This document shows, piece after piece, positions 50,766 to 59,531 of a DNA stretch of 64,000 nucleotides. A program made the translations under genes and the position numbers. Within the stretch, counting starts at the first letter, position 1. The number at the start of each line of letters is the position of its first letter. This DNA comes from Planctomycetota bacterium (GTDB taxonomy: Bacteria; Planctomycetota; Planctomycetia; Pirellulales; Pirellulaceae). The stretch is from contig JAPLNL010000018.1 in the NCBI GenBank assembly GCA_026692905.1, positions 100,978 through 164,977 on the forward strand, in the 5' to 3' direction. A model generated the notes under the pieces. The model was not told where the DNA came from and made no database searches. It worked only from the letters and a program-made list of their open reading frames with translations.

Positions 50766-53182
50766 TAGCCGAACCAAGCACCCAAACCAAAGCCGACCAC
50801 AAATTCAGCATTTTCAATGCGTTGATCACCAACGATCACAGAGAGTTTTATGAGAAAATCATCAATGAACTCATCGGCGTCTCCCCGATTTGCAACCAAG
50901 GAAAATGCACCGCGGCAGCCATTAGCGAGACGGCTACGGAACAGGAGCAAATCACCGAGTTGATGGAACGCGTCGAGACGTTCGCTGCGGAACTGCATGA
51001 CGGGACCAAAAACCTCTTTGACCAGTTCTATGCTGCCAAGGAAGATTTCTGCCGTTCTATTTATTGCACAACGGCCTACATCAAGATCAATTTGATCGAT
51101 CGAACGCTATTGGAGCGAACGTGCGACGTCAGGTCCTGGGCGGTGGAAACAGCATTCGTAGAAGCGCTCGAACGCATCCACAAGATCAGCCGTCAATTGG
51201 ACAAATATCTATATGAGATGGGCGAGTACCTCGACGCAGCGAAAGCGGCATTTGAGGTTCCCACGTTGGAGACGAATTGGACGATGCGCGACATCAGCCA
51301 GTTCGTGGATGATGTGCGAAGCTTCGGCCCGCGAAAACTCGAACTGATGTTCAATCCCGAGGTCTATCAACAGTTCAAAACCAAGGTCGATACGCTGGCT
51401 GAGCAACTGGGCAAAGGAAAAAGTCAAGAAGCAACGCTTGCGATGCTTCAAAAAGTAATGAAGAGCTTGGAGGAGGTTCATACCCACGTAAGTGCATCCT
51501 GTAGTCGTCTGGAGGATATTGGAAATTCCTATACGCTCTATCGCGATCTGGTTATTACTACGGCGGACGGGATTATCGTCGCCAATGCAAACCCACAGCG
51601 TCGCACTAAAGTGTTGGGGAAATCGGTTGCTAACGAACTGTGGTTTCAGCGATCACACGATTCCGGCGATGCAAACGATTATGCCATCGAAAAGACCAGC
51701 CACTCCATTGTGGATTCCGGTAACAGTTTGGTGTTCAGCACCTCGATCGCAGGAGCTGCCAAAAGCGATCAAAAGATTGGCTCGATGGGTGCCTTTTTTG
51801 ATCTAGCTGAGGAAGCAAAGATCATTCTTCAAGATTACATGCCTCGATTGGATGACGGCGACACGCGAGATGGCTGGTACTCCTTTTTCACCGATATGCA
51901 TGGCAAGATTGTCGGCTCCAGCGACCCAGACATTATCGATGTTGGTGAACAGGCGCACTTGCCTCGTGGTCACCGCAAGCTCAAGGGGGGCGGAACGATC
52001 AGCAGTTATGCGAGTGTCGAGGGAAACGACTCCGCTATTTTCTCGGCTATGTCGGACGGCTATCTCGACTTCGCAGGCTTGGGCTGGAGCTCTCATTTGG
52101 TCGTACCCAGCAATGAAATTTTCGCCAGCGAAGCAAATTGTCAAATCAACGGTATCAGCCCAGATGAATTGATGCGATCGCGTCTAATACCTGACATCAA
52201 CAAAGACACGTACGTCAAAGTTCAAGACGACAAGCAATCGATCAAGCTCATATCGCTCAATGGTATCGTCTTTGCGTCCAAGCTCGGGAAGCGAGGAGTT
52301 GCGCTCGGGCCGGTGTTCGAACAAATTACCGAAACCGGTGATTTTGCGACCAGTAAAATGGAAGAGCTTCTTCGCGAAATGGCCTTCGGTGAATTGCGAT
52401 TGAATCTACAGACCTTGGAGACTTTCTCCAAGCAAGCGATCGACTTGATCGACCGTAATTTGTTCGAGCGATCGGCAGCCATTCGATGGTGGGCAACGGA
52501 CAAATTTCTATGGAACGCATTGGCTGATCCAACCGAGGAAAACGTTCAAGCAGCGAGCCGTCGACTGCGGGACATAAACGGCAGCTATGCCATGTATCGC
52601 AATTTGGTATTGGCCAACCGAATGGGGCGAATCATTGCCGCATCCAATCCAGAGTTGATTCCAGACATGAAAGAGGCGAGGGTCGCTGACCATGTGTGGT
52701 TCAACAAAGCCATGCGAAGCAAAAACTTTGGGGAATATGCAGTTCAAGATGTAGGAGCGACAGAGCTCGAACGGACAACTCGCAGTTCTTTGATCTACTC
52801 CTCTGCTGTTCGCATGAATGGTTCGCGAAACGGTGATATGGTAGGAGTCTTAGGAAGTTTGTTCGACTGGGTGACCGAGTCGGGGAAAATCCTGAAGACC
52901 TGTTTGCCGAAGGACCGCAATGGCAAACGCATTCAAGGATGCATAGCGTTTTATGCGAGCAAAGATTTCGAGGTTATCGAAACGTCGGATGCTCAGATTG
53001 TGCCATTGGGAAGCACGCCAGAACTACCGTCTGAGCATCGCGAGTTGGCGGCAGGACAATCGGCATCTGGAGTTTTACGATTGGGAGACCATGTTTACAT
53101 CATGGGGTCATCGAGGAGCAAAGGCTACCGAGAATACCAAGGACTTGGTTGGTCGTCACATATCCTTAGGCCTCTCTTTTAG
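50762..53182 (+). CDS. Cytoplasmic double-Cache sensor protein with internal duplication
   Basis: An 806-residue protein without signal peptide or membrane segments. Two related halves each start with a helix (LIDRTLLERTCDVRSWA near 110; LIDRNLFERSAAIRWWA near 560) and continue into a Cache-like beta domain (YTLYRDLVITTADGIIVANA near 257; YAMYRNLVLANRMGRIIAAS near 608). Each half ends with a GLGWSSHL-type block (near 440 and at the C-terminus). Cache domains normally bind small molecules outside the cell; this one appears cytosolic. I see no MCP methyl-accepting hairpin. A Cys pair CNQGKC near residue 44 is notable. Translational overlap with cheW marks it as the sensor of the CheA. Confidence 0.75.
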   Translation: MIAEPSTQTKADHKFSIFNALITNDHREFYEKIINELIGVSPICNQGKCTAAAISETATEQEQITELMERVETFAAELHDGTKNLFDQFYAAKEDFCRSIYCTTAYIKINLIDRTLLERTCDVRSWAVETAFVEALERIHKISRQLDKYLYEMGEYLDAAKAAFEVPTLETNWTMRDISQFVDDVRSFGPRKLELMFNPEVYQQFKTKVDTLAEQLGKGKSQEATLAMLQKVMKSLEEVHTHVSASCSRLEDIGNSYTLYRDLVITTADGIIVANANPQRRTKVLGKSVANELWFQRSHDSGDANDYAIEKTSHSIVDSGNSLVFSTSIAGAAKSDQKIGSMGAFFDLAEEAKIILQDYMPRLDDGDTRDGWYSFFTDMHGKIVGSSDPDIIDVGEQAHLPRGHRKLKGGGTISSYASVEGNDSAIFSAMSDGYLDFAGLGWSSHLVVPSNEIFASEANCQINGISPDELMRSRLIPDINKDTYVKVQDDKQSIKLISLNGIVFASKLGKRGVALGPVFEQITETGDFATSKMEELLREMAFGELRLNLQTLETFSKQAIDLIDRNLFERSAAIRWWATDKFLWNALADPTEENVQAASRRLRDINGSYAMYRNLVLANRMGRIIAASNPELIPDMKEARVADHVWFNKAMRSKNFGEYAVQDVGATELERTTRSSLIYSSAVRMNGSRNGDMVGVLGSLFDWVTESGKILKTCLPKDRNGKRIQGCIAFYASKDFEVIETSDAQIVPLGSTPELPSEHRELAAGQSASGVLRLGDHVYIMGSSRSKGYREYQGLGWSSHILRPLF

Positions 53183-53205
53183 GTGATCGGCAGAATGATA
53201 GTTAG

Positions 53206-53264
53206 CGTGGGATAGGACCTTTATCCCGTCCGCTTATTCGTTCGGGACAAGGGTCCCACACTAC
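53206..53264. repeat. Dispersed repeat, family 2, copy 2
   Basis: Contains GTGGGATAGGACC, ATCCCGTCC and CGGGACAAGGGTCCCAC, in the pattern of the copies at 31319, 57957 and 63811. It lies between the Cache sensor gene and the CDGSH gene. Confidence 0.7.
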
Positions 53265-53341
53265 AAGACAACGGTTACGGACTTTTCAATTTTACTCAGT
53301 GAGTAATCCTAACGAGAGAAATGGATTGGAGAACTTGAATC

Positions 53342-53575
53342 ATGGCGAATCCCTGCGAAACCTGCCCAACCAAAATATGCTGCAACCCGAAGGGGCCGAT
53401 CATCATCGAGGGCGATGTGAATATCGTGGACAAATATGGTCGCCCGCTTTGCCCAGACAAGAAGAAGAAGGCTCACGTTTTATGCGGCTGCGGTCAATCA
53501 CTGAATAAACCTTTTTGCGATGGCAAACACAACAAGGCAGGGGGAGACGAGGACGAGGACGAAATCAGCAATTAA
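53342..53575 (+). CDS. CDGSH-type iron-sulfur protein
   Basis: A 77-residue protein. The CDGSH motif is LCGCGQSLNKPFCDGKH, giving ligands Cys48, Cys50, Cys59 and His63 for a [2Fe-2S] cluster. The N-terminal Cys-rich part (PCETCPTKICCNPKGP, Cys5, 8, 13, 14) could hold another metal. The tail is acidic. CDGSH clusters are redox-active and can be transferred. An iron-sulfur protein is a reported partner in BBAG/V4R clusters, so it may supply electrons or sense redox for the bilin system. It sits between the sensor and GAF-like genes on the plus strand. Confidence 0.85.
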   Translation: MANPCETCPTKICCNPKGPIIIEGDVNIVDKYGRPLCPDKKKKAHVLCGCGQSLNKPFCDGKHNKAGGDEDEDEISN

Positions 53576-53706
53576 GACGGTATCAGCAATGAAGACGGTT
53601 GCGCCAACACAAGCAAAATTGGACAATACTCGCTGATTGCCACCACGCGAATACTCGTGCCCAAGCTCCCATCAACAATACATGCGATCCAATCAAAGGA
53701 ATGACA

Positions 53707-55284
53707 ATGACTACAACGAGACAGAGTACGATTCAAGTGGAAACAGCGACTTTACAACGCCATCATTCTTCGAAACTGGAAACGGCAACTCAAGGCTGGC
53801 TCGCAGGCATCGATTGGCCCAACACAAATAACCTCGAAGCCGTAAGATCAAGCTGGTCGGCGCACATCAAAAAGATCGCGGCAGAGGGAGCCTTCCTCGG
53901 GTTCACTAAGGTTTTACGATTGTGTCGTGGAGTGCATGCCGCGGTCAATCATGTTGATCCTTCGTCCAGCAAACTTTCCGTCAGTCAAAAAGCTGCCTTG
54001 ATGCGAGCTGTTTTTTCTCTTGGGAAAATGATGGCGAATCCTCGCATTGAGACAGCATCCAGCTTGCAAACTCTCATGCAAGACCTGCAAGTCGAATTCC
54101 GGTTGAGCGACGAAGATTTGAATGCGGAGCTGCTCGGCGAAATGGAATCATCGGCAGCCGAGTTGACAACATCTGCGACTGGAGAAGTCGAGGAGGTTGA
54201 GCACCGGGACCTTGAAGTTTATCGCAGTTCGAGACTCGATTCGCTCGACCAGTGTATCGAAGAAGAAACCTGGATTGTATCGCAGTTGGCCTCCTTGGCC
54301 GAAGACCTCGCGAGCGGAACACACAGCCATCATCCCGCAAGCCGACTCATGCATGTTTTGAGGGGCCATAAATTCTTCAATCAAGTAGACCGAGTTTGTT
54401 TGGCTGGTAGAGTTGCACATGCCAATCAATTGGTCGTGGTCGACGCCAGCTTGAGCGATCGTTGCCCAGCCAACTCTCTCAAGAAGGGGTATTCGTGCTT
54501 TGTGAATCCAGAGGGGTCGCTGTTCAAGATGAAACCGGGCACGGTCCGAGTCTTTTCGGATTGCGAAAGAGTCCTTGCCTCATTCGCGTTGAACGGAAAG
54601 CCGGCACAACGTTCGATTGCTTTGATTTCCGATCAAGGGCTACGTAGTGGACTTTGCTTGGCAATTGGTCGCGGCGAAGAAATTCAGGGTTTCCTCTTTT
54701 TGAATTCGACTCAAGAAGACCTCTTTCGGCACATAACCGTAAGTTCTGCTCCGTTGCTTTCGCTTTTTGGGCTCGTGGCAACGATTGGGCTCGATACCAA
54801 CGGCTTTCACTTGGCATCGTATTCAGGCATCCATTTTTCTAGATTCCTTCCAAACGTCTCCACTGTTTTTGATTCTGCACATTTTCACTCACTGGTTTCC
54901 GAGTCGCTCGCTGAATGGATGGGTGGTGGAAAAACCATGAGTGTCGAAATAAAAAGCGATGATGGTCAAAAGCCATTTTTGTATTTGCCCACCACGGTTA
55001 TTGGAACGTTGGCTGAGTTGGTTTTTCGTACTGGACAAGCAGTTTCAGGTGGAAAGTTGTCCTTGGAGCTAGCGACGATGAACAATGAGGTGCAAATCAA
55101 GTTTGAGCATGGCAATGCGTTGGGAGACGAATCGCGGTTGAAGCGCATTATCCAAAGTGTCAGTGTTCCGTTAGCGAATAAGCCCATCAAGGTTCTAACT
55201 TCGGACACGAAGCTCGTTGTGGCCTTTCCGTTTGAGCCGTTGCTCGTCGGCTTCCATGGATTGCTTTACAGCACCGTTTACTAA
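53707..55284 (+). CDS. GAF-like sensor with degenerate histidine-kinase-like ATPase region
   Basis: A 525-residue protein started at ATG 53707, 6 nt after AAAGGA; ATG 53701 touches that site. The N-terminal third is helical (SSWSAHIKKIAAEGAFLGFT; VSQKAALMRAVFSLGKMMAN). A central alpha/beta part (about 195-355) resembles a GAF domain (QRSIALISDQGLRSGLCLAI followed by GEEIQGFLFLNS). The C-terminal part (about 395-515) resembles an HATPase fold (FLYLPTTVIGTLAELVFRTG; VQIKFEHGN) without the clear N, G1 and G2 boxes. No phosphorylatable His box is seen. It probably works with CheA or with the response regulator after it. No family name is certain. Confidence 0.65.
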   Translation: MTTTRQSTIQVETATLQRHHSSKLETATQGWLAGIDWPNTNNLEAVRSSWSAHIKKIAAEGAFLGFTKVLRLCRGVHAAVNHVDPSSSKLSVSQKAALMRAVFSLGKMMANPRIETASSLQTLMQDLQVEFRLSDEDLNAELLGEMESSAAELTTSATGEVEEVEHRDLEVYRSSRLDSLDQCIEEETWIVSQLASLAEDLASGTHSHHPASRLMHVLRGHKFFNQVDRVCLAGRVAHANQLVVVDASLSDRCPANSLKKGYSCFVNPEGSLFKMKPGTVRVFSDCERVLASFALNGKPAQRSIALISDQGLRSGLCLAIGRGEEIQGFLFLNSTQEDLFRHITVSSAPLLSLFGLVATIGLDTNGFHLASYSGIHFSRFLPNVSTVFDSAHFHSLVSESLAEWMGGGKTMSVEIKSDDGQKPFLYLPTTVIGTLAELVFRTGQAVSGGKLSLELATMNNEVQIKFEHGNALGDESRLKRIIQSVSVPLANKPIKVLTSDTKLVVAFPFEPLLVGFHGLLYSTVY

Positions 55285-55349
55285 CTCGCGTTCAAATGGG
55301 TCTCAAGCTCGTTTTGCCCAGCATCTAAACATCTCACTGGAGTCTATTC

Positions 55350-55823
55350 GTGAATCACCGTAACGCTTCGATCAGAACGCTCATCGTCGATGACGACAAT
55401 GCTATGTGTCAGCTAGTTTGCAAGATTCTGGGACGCCAATTTGGTGACGACTTGGCAATAACAGGTACAAATGATGCGGATATGGCAATGGGATTGTCCC
55501 ATTCGGGCCAGTTTGAGCTTTGCGTCACCGACTTAAACATGCCGAGTGCAAACGGCTTCAAAATACTCAAGTTGCTCAAGAAAGCGGACCCGCTGACGCA
55601 AGTGATTATGCTGACGGCTCATCCCGAGGAGAATGCGATTAAGTCGGCGTTTTCGATGGGGGCTGCGGATTACATGATAAAGCCGGTACATGCAATTGAG
55701 TTGTGCAGCTGCATTGAGTTCATGATCGCACGAATCCGGCGTTTCAGGTCGGAGATCCTCCGTTACGAAACGCCTGCAATCAGGGAGGTGCACACAGCGG
55801 CGCCAAGGCTCGAAGCGACCTGA
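55350..55823 (+). CDS. Single-domain response regulator (CheY-like)
   Basis: A 157-residue protein starting at GTG 55350. Receiver marks: LIVDDDNAM (acidic pair), phosphate acceptor Asp in LCVTDLNMPSANG, Thr in VIMLTAHPEE, and Lys in AADYMIKPV. A short tail without DNA-binding domain follows. It likely takes phosphate from the CheA at 46833. Output could be protein-protein, for example to a motor or other effector. It is the last gene of the signalling run. Confidence 0.9.
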   Translation: MNHRNASIRTLIVDDDNAMCQLVCKILGRQFGDDLAITGTNDADMAMGLSHSGQFELCVTDLNMPSANGFKILKLLKKADPLTQVIMLTAHPEENAIKSAFSMGAADYMIKPVHAIELCSCIEFMIARIRRFRSEILRYETPAIREVHTAAPRLEAT

Positions 55824-56159
55824 AAACACGGTCGACTCGTCGACTCTCTTTCTTGGCGGCATTTTGGCCGCTTCTTTCTGCGTGGCGTTGAGGTTCGTTG
55901 AAATGGCCGACTCCGTTTCGAAAACCAATCTTTTTCCCAAAAACGCGAGAAAGCATGAGGTTTTTGTGTCTAAATAGACGATCATCACACCCTTGAGTTG
56001 GCTGATTATCCCGAAAAGAGGGGTGAACATCCAAGCAGCCTGAGCGGTCTAGTCACAAAGGAATCAAAAGTCGTCTTGCAGTCAATTAGACCGTCTGTAC
56101 ACTATTGCTTCTCTTGAAAGGCCCAAATAACGGGCTTGGATGGGGGGTTCCTATTAATT
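55824..56159. other. Intergenic region upstream of tRNA block
   Basis: 336 bp with no gene. It contains a promoter-like pair at 56076-56103 and nothing else that I can identify. Confidence 0.5.
56076..56103 (+). promoter_or_regulatory. Promoter candidate for tRNA-tuf operon
   Basis: TTGCAG at 56076-56081 and TACACT at 56098-56103, spacer 16 bp. A start near 56110 would give a leader of about 50 nt before tRNA-Thr. Confidence 0.4.
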
Positions 56160-56231
56160 GCCGGTGTAGCTCAGTGGTAGAGCAGCTGATTTGTAATCAG
56201 CTGGTCGGGGGTTCAAGTCCCTTCGCCGGCT
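56160..56231 (+). tRNA. tRNA-Thr (anticodon TGT)
   Basis: 72-nt cloverleaf. Acceptor arms GCCGGTG and CGCCGGC pair, anticodon loop TTTGTAA gives TGT, and the T-arm contains GGTTCAAGTCC. CCA is not encoded. Confidence 0.95.
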
Positions 56232-56264
56232 CTTTTTTTCGAACAGAAGTTGTGTGTTAGATTT

Positions 56265-56347
56265 GGAAGGTTGCCCGACTGGCTAAAGGGGTCGGACTGT
56301 AAATCCGATGGCTCACGCCTACGTAGGTTCGAATCCTACACCTTCCA
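56265..56347 (+). tRNA. tRNA-Tyr (anticodon GTA)
   Basis: 83 nt with a long variable arm typical of class II tRNAs. Acceptor GGAAGGT pairs with ACCTTCC, anticodon loop CTGTAAA, T-arm GGTTCGAATCC. No encoded CCA. Confidence 0.95.
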
Positions 56348-56393
56348 TTTTCAACTCGCACAATTTCGAATTAGTCCGGTTTTTGACGGATTT

Positions 56394-56464
56394 GCGGGTG
56401 TAGCTCAATGGTAGAGCAGCAGCCTTCCAAGCTGAATACGAGGGTTCGATTCCCTTCACCCGCT
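56394..56464 (+). tRNA. tRNA-Gly (anticodon TCC)
   Basis: 71 nt. Acceptor GCGGGTG pairs with CACCCGC, anticodon loop CTTCCAA, T-arm GGTTCGATTCC. No encoded CCA. Confidence 0.95.
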
Positions 56465-56475
56465 CTCCCTCGCAA

Positions 56476-56547
<72 letters not shown>

Positions 56548-56724
56548 CTGTCGTGAGCAAGGCTCCTTTGGGGCGTGCTCCGAAGGCGACAACAGAACAG
56601 TCGACATGGATGGTTGGCGGTGATGTGGCGAAGAGGGATCGTGGTTTAACCTTTGTTTGCTCGTGGGCAAAAACCTCACGGCGTAATTTCCAGTTTTCTA
56701 TTTGTTTAGGTGTTGTGAGCAAAA

Positions 56725-57921
56725 ATGGCCAAAGAGGTATTTGAACGCAAAAAACCCCACTGCAACGTAGGCACAATCGGTCACATTGACCACGGCAAGA
56801 CCACCACAACGGGTGCTCTGCTGGCAGTACAGGCTGCAAAGGGATTGGCAAAGCCAAAGTCCTATGCTGATATCGCTAAGGGTGGTACAGTTCGTGACGC
56901 TACGAAGACGGTGACCATCGCCGCGTCTCACGTTGAGTACGAGTCGGAAACACGACACTACGCTCACATTGACTGCCCTGGTCACGCTGACTTTATTAAG
57001 AACATGATCACCGGTGCTGCTCAGATGGACGGTGCGATTTTGGTGGTAAGCGCTGCGGACGGTCCGATGCCGCAAACCAAAGAGCACGTTCTTCTTGCTC
57101 GCCAGGTTGGGGTTCCGGCGGTACTCGTATTCCTCAACAAGTGCGACTTGGTTGATGACGAAGAGTTGCTCGAGTTGGTTGAGTTGGAAATCCGCGAACT
57201 TCTCTCGAAGTACGGCTTCCCAGGCGAAGAGACTCCAATTGTTCGAGGAAATGCAAAGGCTGCGTACGATAAGCCTGCTGACCCAGAAGCTAGCAAGTGT
57301 ATCAGCGCGTTGATCGACGCGATCGATGCGTTTATCCCACAGCCAGCACGCGAAGAAGACAAGCCGTTCCTGATGGCAGTCGAAGACGTGTTCTCGATCG
57401 AAGGTCGTGGAACGGTTGCGACTGGGCGTATTGAGCGAGGAATGATCAAGGTTGGTGAAGAAGTCGAAATCATCGGCTTGATGGATGAAAAGAAAAAGAC
57501 GACCGTAACAGGTGTTGAGCAGTTCCGCCGCGAAATGAAAGAAGGCCGAGCTGGAGACAACGTTGGATGCCTGCTCCGCGGTGTTCGCCGTGAAGACATC
57601 GAGCGTGGCCAAGTTTTGGCTAAGCCAAATTCGATCACCCCGCACAAGAAGTTCGAAGCGGAAGTTTACTGCTTGAGCAAGGACGAAGGCGGGCGTCACA
57701 CGCCTTTCTTCTCAGGCTATCGCCCTCAGTTCTACTTCCGAACAACCGACGTTACTGGAACAGCCAACTTGGTCGACGCTGAAATGTGCATGCCTGGCGA
57801 CAACGTCAAGCTGACCGTTGAGCTTCAGAAGTCGGTGGCGATCGATGCCGGTGTTCGCTTCGCTATCCGTGAAGGTGGCAAGACGGTCGGTTCGGGCGTT
57901 GTGACCAAAATTGTCGAATAG
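56725..57921 (+). CDS. tuf: Elongation factor Tu
   Basis: A 398-residue EF-Tu: P-loop [24 protein letters not shown], and the C-terminal [20 protein letters not shown]. It brings aminoacyl-tRNA to the ribosome. The switch I stretch between P-loop and HVEY reads [20 protein letters not shown], where most EF-Tus have a PEEKARGITI-type segment; the key Thr before I-A-A-S-H is kept. tuf follows four tRNA genes, with a 177-bp leader after tRNA-Thr. Confidence 0.98.
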   Translation: MAKEVFERKKPHCNVGTIGHIDHGKTTTTGALLAVQAAKGLAKPKSYADIAKGGTVRDATKTVTIAASHVEYESETRHYAHIDCPGHADFIKNMITGAAQMDGAILVVSAADGPMPQTKEHVLLARQVGVPAVLVFLNKCDLVDDEELLELVELEIRELLSKYGFPGEETPIVRGNAKAAYDKPADPEASKCISALIDAIDAFIPQPAREEDKPFLMAVEDVFSIEGRGTVATGRIERGMIKVGEEVEIIGLMDEKKKTTVTGVEQFRREMKEGRAGDNVGCLLRGVRREDIERGQVLAKPNSITPHKKFEAEVYCLSKDEGGRHTPFFSGYRPQFYFRTTDVTGTANLVDAEMCMPGDNVKLTVELQKSVAIDAGVRFAIREGGKTVGSGVVTKIVE

Positions 57922-57927
57922 TTGCAG

Positions 57928-58016
57928 CCGTAGCTGGATTCTTGAGAATTCAGAACCGTAGTTCGGGACCGCTGTCCCGAACTTGCGGAGGACGGGACAA
58001 TGGTCTCATCCGACGT
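57928..58016. repeat. Adjacent copies of dispersed repeat families 3 and 2
   Basis: 57928-57953 has CCGTAGCTGGATTC and GAGAATTCAG, as in the repeat at 61864-61911. 57957-58016 has GTTCGGGACCGCTGTCCCGAAC, a perfect-looking hairpin, then GGACGGGACAATGGTCTCATCC, matching family 2. They lie between tuf and tRNA-Trp. Confidence 0.75.
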
Positions 58017-58045
58017 TAACGGTCGTGTTGTTACCAAAGCCAACA

Positions 58046-58071
58046 ATGCCGCTGTCAAATGATAGCGGCAT
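58046..58071 (+). terminator. Hairpin upstream of tRNA-Trp
   Basis: ATGCCGCT at 58046-58053 pairs with AGCGGCAT at 58064-58071, extended by three more pairs including a G-T, leaving a 4-nt loop. The following GGTTTGTTA has only a weak T-run, so it may be a terminator of the tuf transcript or an RNA processing site. Confidence 0.5.
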
Positions 58072-58079
58072 GGTTTGTT

Positions 58080-58152
58080 AGGAGCGTAGCTCAATTGGCA
58101 GAGCACCGGTTTCCAAAACCGGGGGTTGCGGGTTCGATTCCCTCCGCTCCTG
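58080..58152 (+). tRNA. tRNA-Trp (anticodon CCA)
   Basis: 73 nt. Acceptor AGGAGCG pairs with CGCTCCT, anticodon loop TTCCAAA, T-arm GGTTCGATTCC, discriminator G. Its place directly before secE is common in bacteria. Confidence 0.95.
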
Positions 58153-58189
58153 TTGAGTCAGTTCCGTTTTCCCCATCCGTAGATTAAGC

Positions 58190-58660
58190 ATGGCAACTGT
58201 GTCCGAAGATTCTGAATCCGGTAGCTCGCTGTTGAGTGAGCTATTTGCTGGTTCGCTATACAAGGCTCGGCAGGGACGAATTGTCCGCCAGGTGACTTGC
58301 CTAGCTTTGTGGCTTTCGATTTGGCTTGGAGCTTGGCAGTTGTATGAGACTTTGGGGTCTTACAGCTACAGCGATTGGTCGGAATCGACACGTGGCATCC
58401 TTACCAAGGGGACTTACGTTGTTCCGCTTTTGCTGGTTGCGATTGGCATGTGGTTTTCTTTTCGGCTGGTAAATTGGCCAAAATTCGCTGATTTTTTGAT
58501 CGCAGTTGAGTCAGAAATGACAAAGGTTTCATGGCCGCCTAAAACTGAGCTTTACAGGGCGTCCATGGTCGTTATATTCACAATGGCTTTTCTGGCGTTG
58601 TTATTGTTTGCTTACGACATGTTGTGGCAAGCGATTTTCGATGGCATTGGAGTTAGTTAA
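58190..58660 (+). CDS. secE: Preprotein translocase subunit SecE
   Basis: A 156-residue protein. Two hydrophobic segments (about 33-53 and 72-95) precede the conserved SecE end: FLIAVESEMTKVSWPPKTEL, followed by the C-terminal membrane helix VVIFTMAFLALLLFAYDML. The three-span form is like E. coli SecE rather than the short single-span type. It clamps SecY in the export channel. Confidence 0.92.
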   Translation: MATVSEDSESGSSLLSELFAGSLYKARQGRIVRQVTCLALWLSIWLGAWQLYETLGSYSYSDWSESTRGILTKGTYVVPLLLVAIGMWFSFRLVNWPKFADFLIAVESEMTKVSWPPKTELYRASMVVIFTMAFLALLLFAYDMLWQAIFDGIGVS

Positions 58661-58800
58661 TTTTTTAGGCTGGGTTGTCAGCGAAGGCTGACCTCCCCAA
58701 CAAGCCAGGAGAATGGTCGGCAGACGACTTGGCAGGGTTCTAGTGACTCTGCAATTTAGTTTGGTTTGGCTGTTCGTTAAGACTGGCGCTAGGTTTTCGA

Positions 58801-59385
58801 GTGAACACTTCCACACAATCCGAAATTGAATCCGCTGACGCTGGTGATATGCGTTGGTACATTTTAAAGGTTCAGTTCAATCGCGAAGATACAATTCGCG
58901 CAGCTTTGGAAAAGCGTATTCGCTTGTCCACGCTGGCTTCTTCGTTTGGCGAGATTCTCGTTCCAACGGAAGATGTTGTGGAATTTACGCGAGCCGGTAA
59001 GCGCCGTGTCGTAAAGCGTAAGCTCTATCCAGGTTACTTGGTGATCCGAATGATCATCAACGATGATACTTGGTTTCTGGTTCGAGAGACCAGCGGAGTA
59101 GGCGACTTTACCGGTTCAGGTGGCAAGCCCACGCCGATGACAGACTCAGATGTTGAGCGGATCATCAAAATGGCTTATCCCGACGCTGATGACGAGCAAG
59201 TCCCCAAGACCACGATTCCGTTCAAATCTGGTGACCAAGTGCGAGTTAAGGAAGGCAACTTCCAGAGTCTCGAGGGCGAGGTCGACAGGATTGATGAGGC
59301 CAATGGGCGTGTGACCGTGATCATCAGTATCTTCGGCCGCAGTACTCCAGTTGAGCTGGACCACTGGCAAATCGAGTCTCTTTAA
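58801..59385 (+). CDS. nusG: Transcription termination/antitermination factor NusG
   Basis: A 194-residue NusG starting at GTG 58801. NGN domain: MRWYILKVQFNREDTIRAAL, LYPGYLVIRMI and TSGVGDFTGSGGKPTPM. The KOW domain is at the end: FKSGDQVRVKEGNFQSLEGE, then VTVIISIFGRSTPVELD. It binds RNA polymerase and links to Rho or ribosomal S10. Confidence 0.96.
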   Translation: MNTSTQSEIESADAGDMRWYILKVQFNREDTIRAALEKRIRLSTLASSFGEILVPTEDVVEFTRAGKRRVVKRKLYPGYLVIRMIINDDTWFLVRETSGVGDFTGSGGKPTPMTDSDVERIIKMAYPDADDEQVPKTTIPFKSGDQVRVKEGNFQSLEGEVDRIDEANGRVTVIISIFGRSTPVELDHWQIESL

Positions 59386-59454
59386 GACGTTTGTTTGACC
59401 CTCAATCTTTGTTGAGTGTTGGGTAGGCAGATCGCAGGAAAGAGCAACGTTTAA

Positions 59455-59460
59455 TATAAT
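59455..59460 (+). promoter_or_regulatory. Possible -10 element upstream of rplK
   Basis: A perfect TATAAT at 59455-59460, about 70 bp before rplK, with only a weak -35 (TCGCAG at 59432-59437, spacer 17). The same gap has a CTCAA...TTGAG hairpin near 59400-59416. Confidence 0.35.
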
Positions 59461-59531
59461 CGGGTCTCAATAGAGTATTGGGACACAACATTCAGTATCG
59501 GTGACAGAAGCGGACACAAGGTTCACTATCA

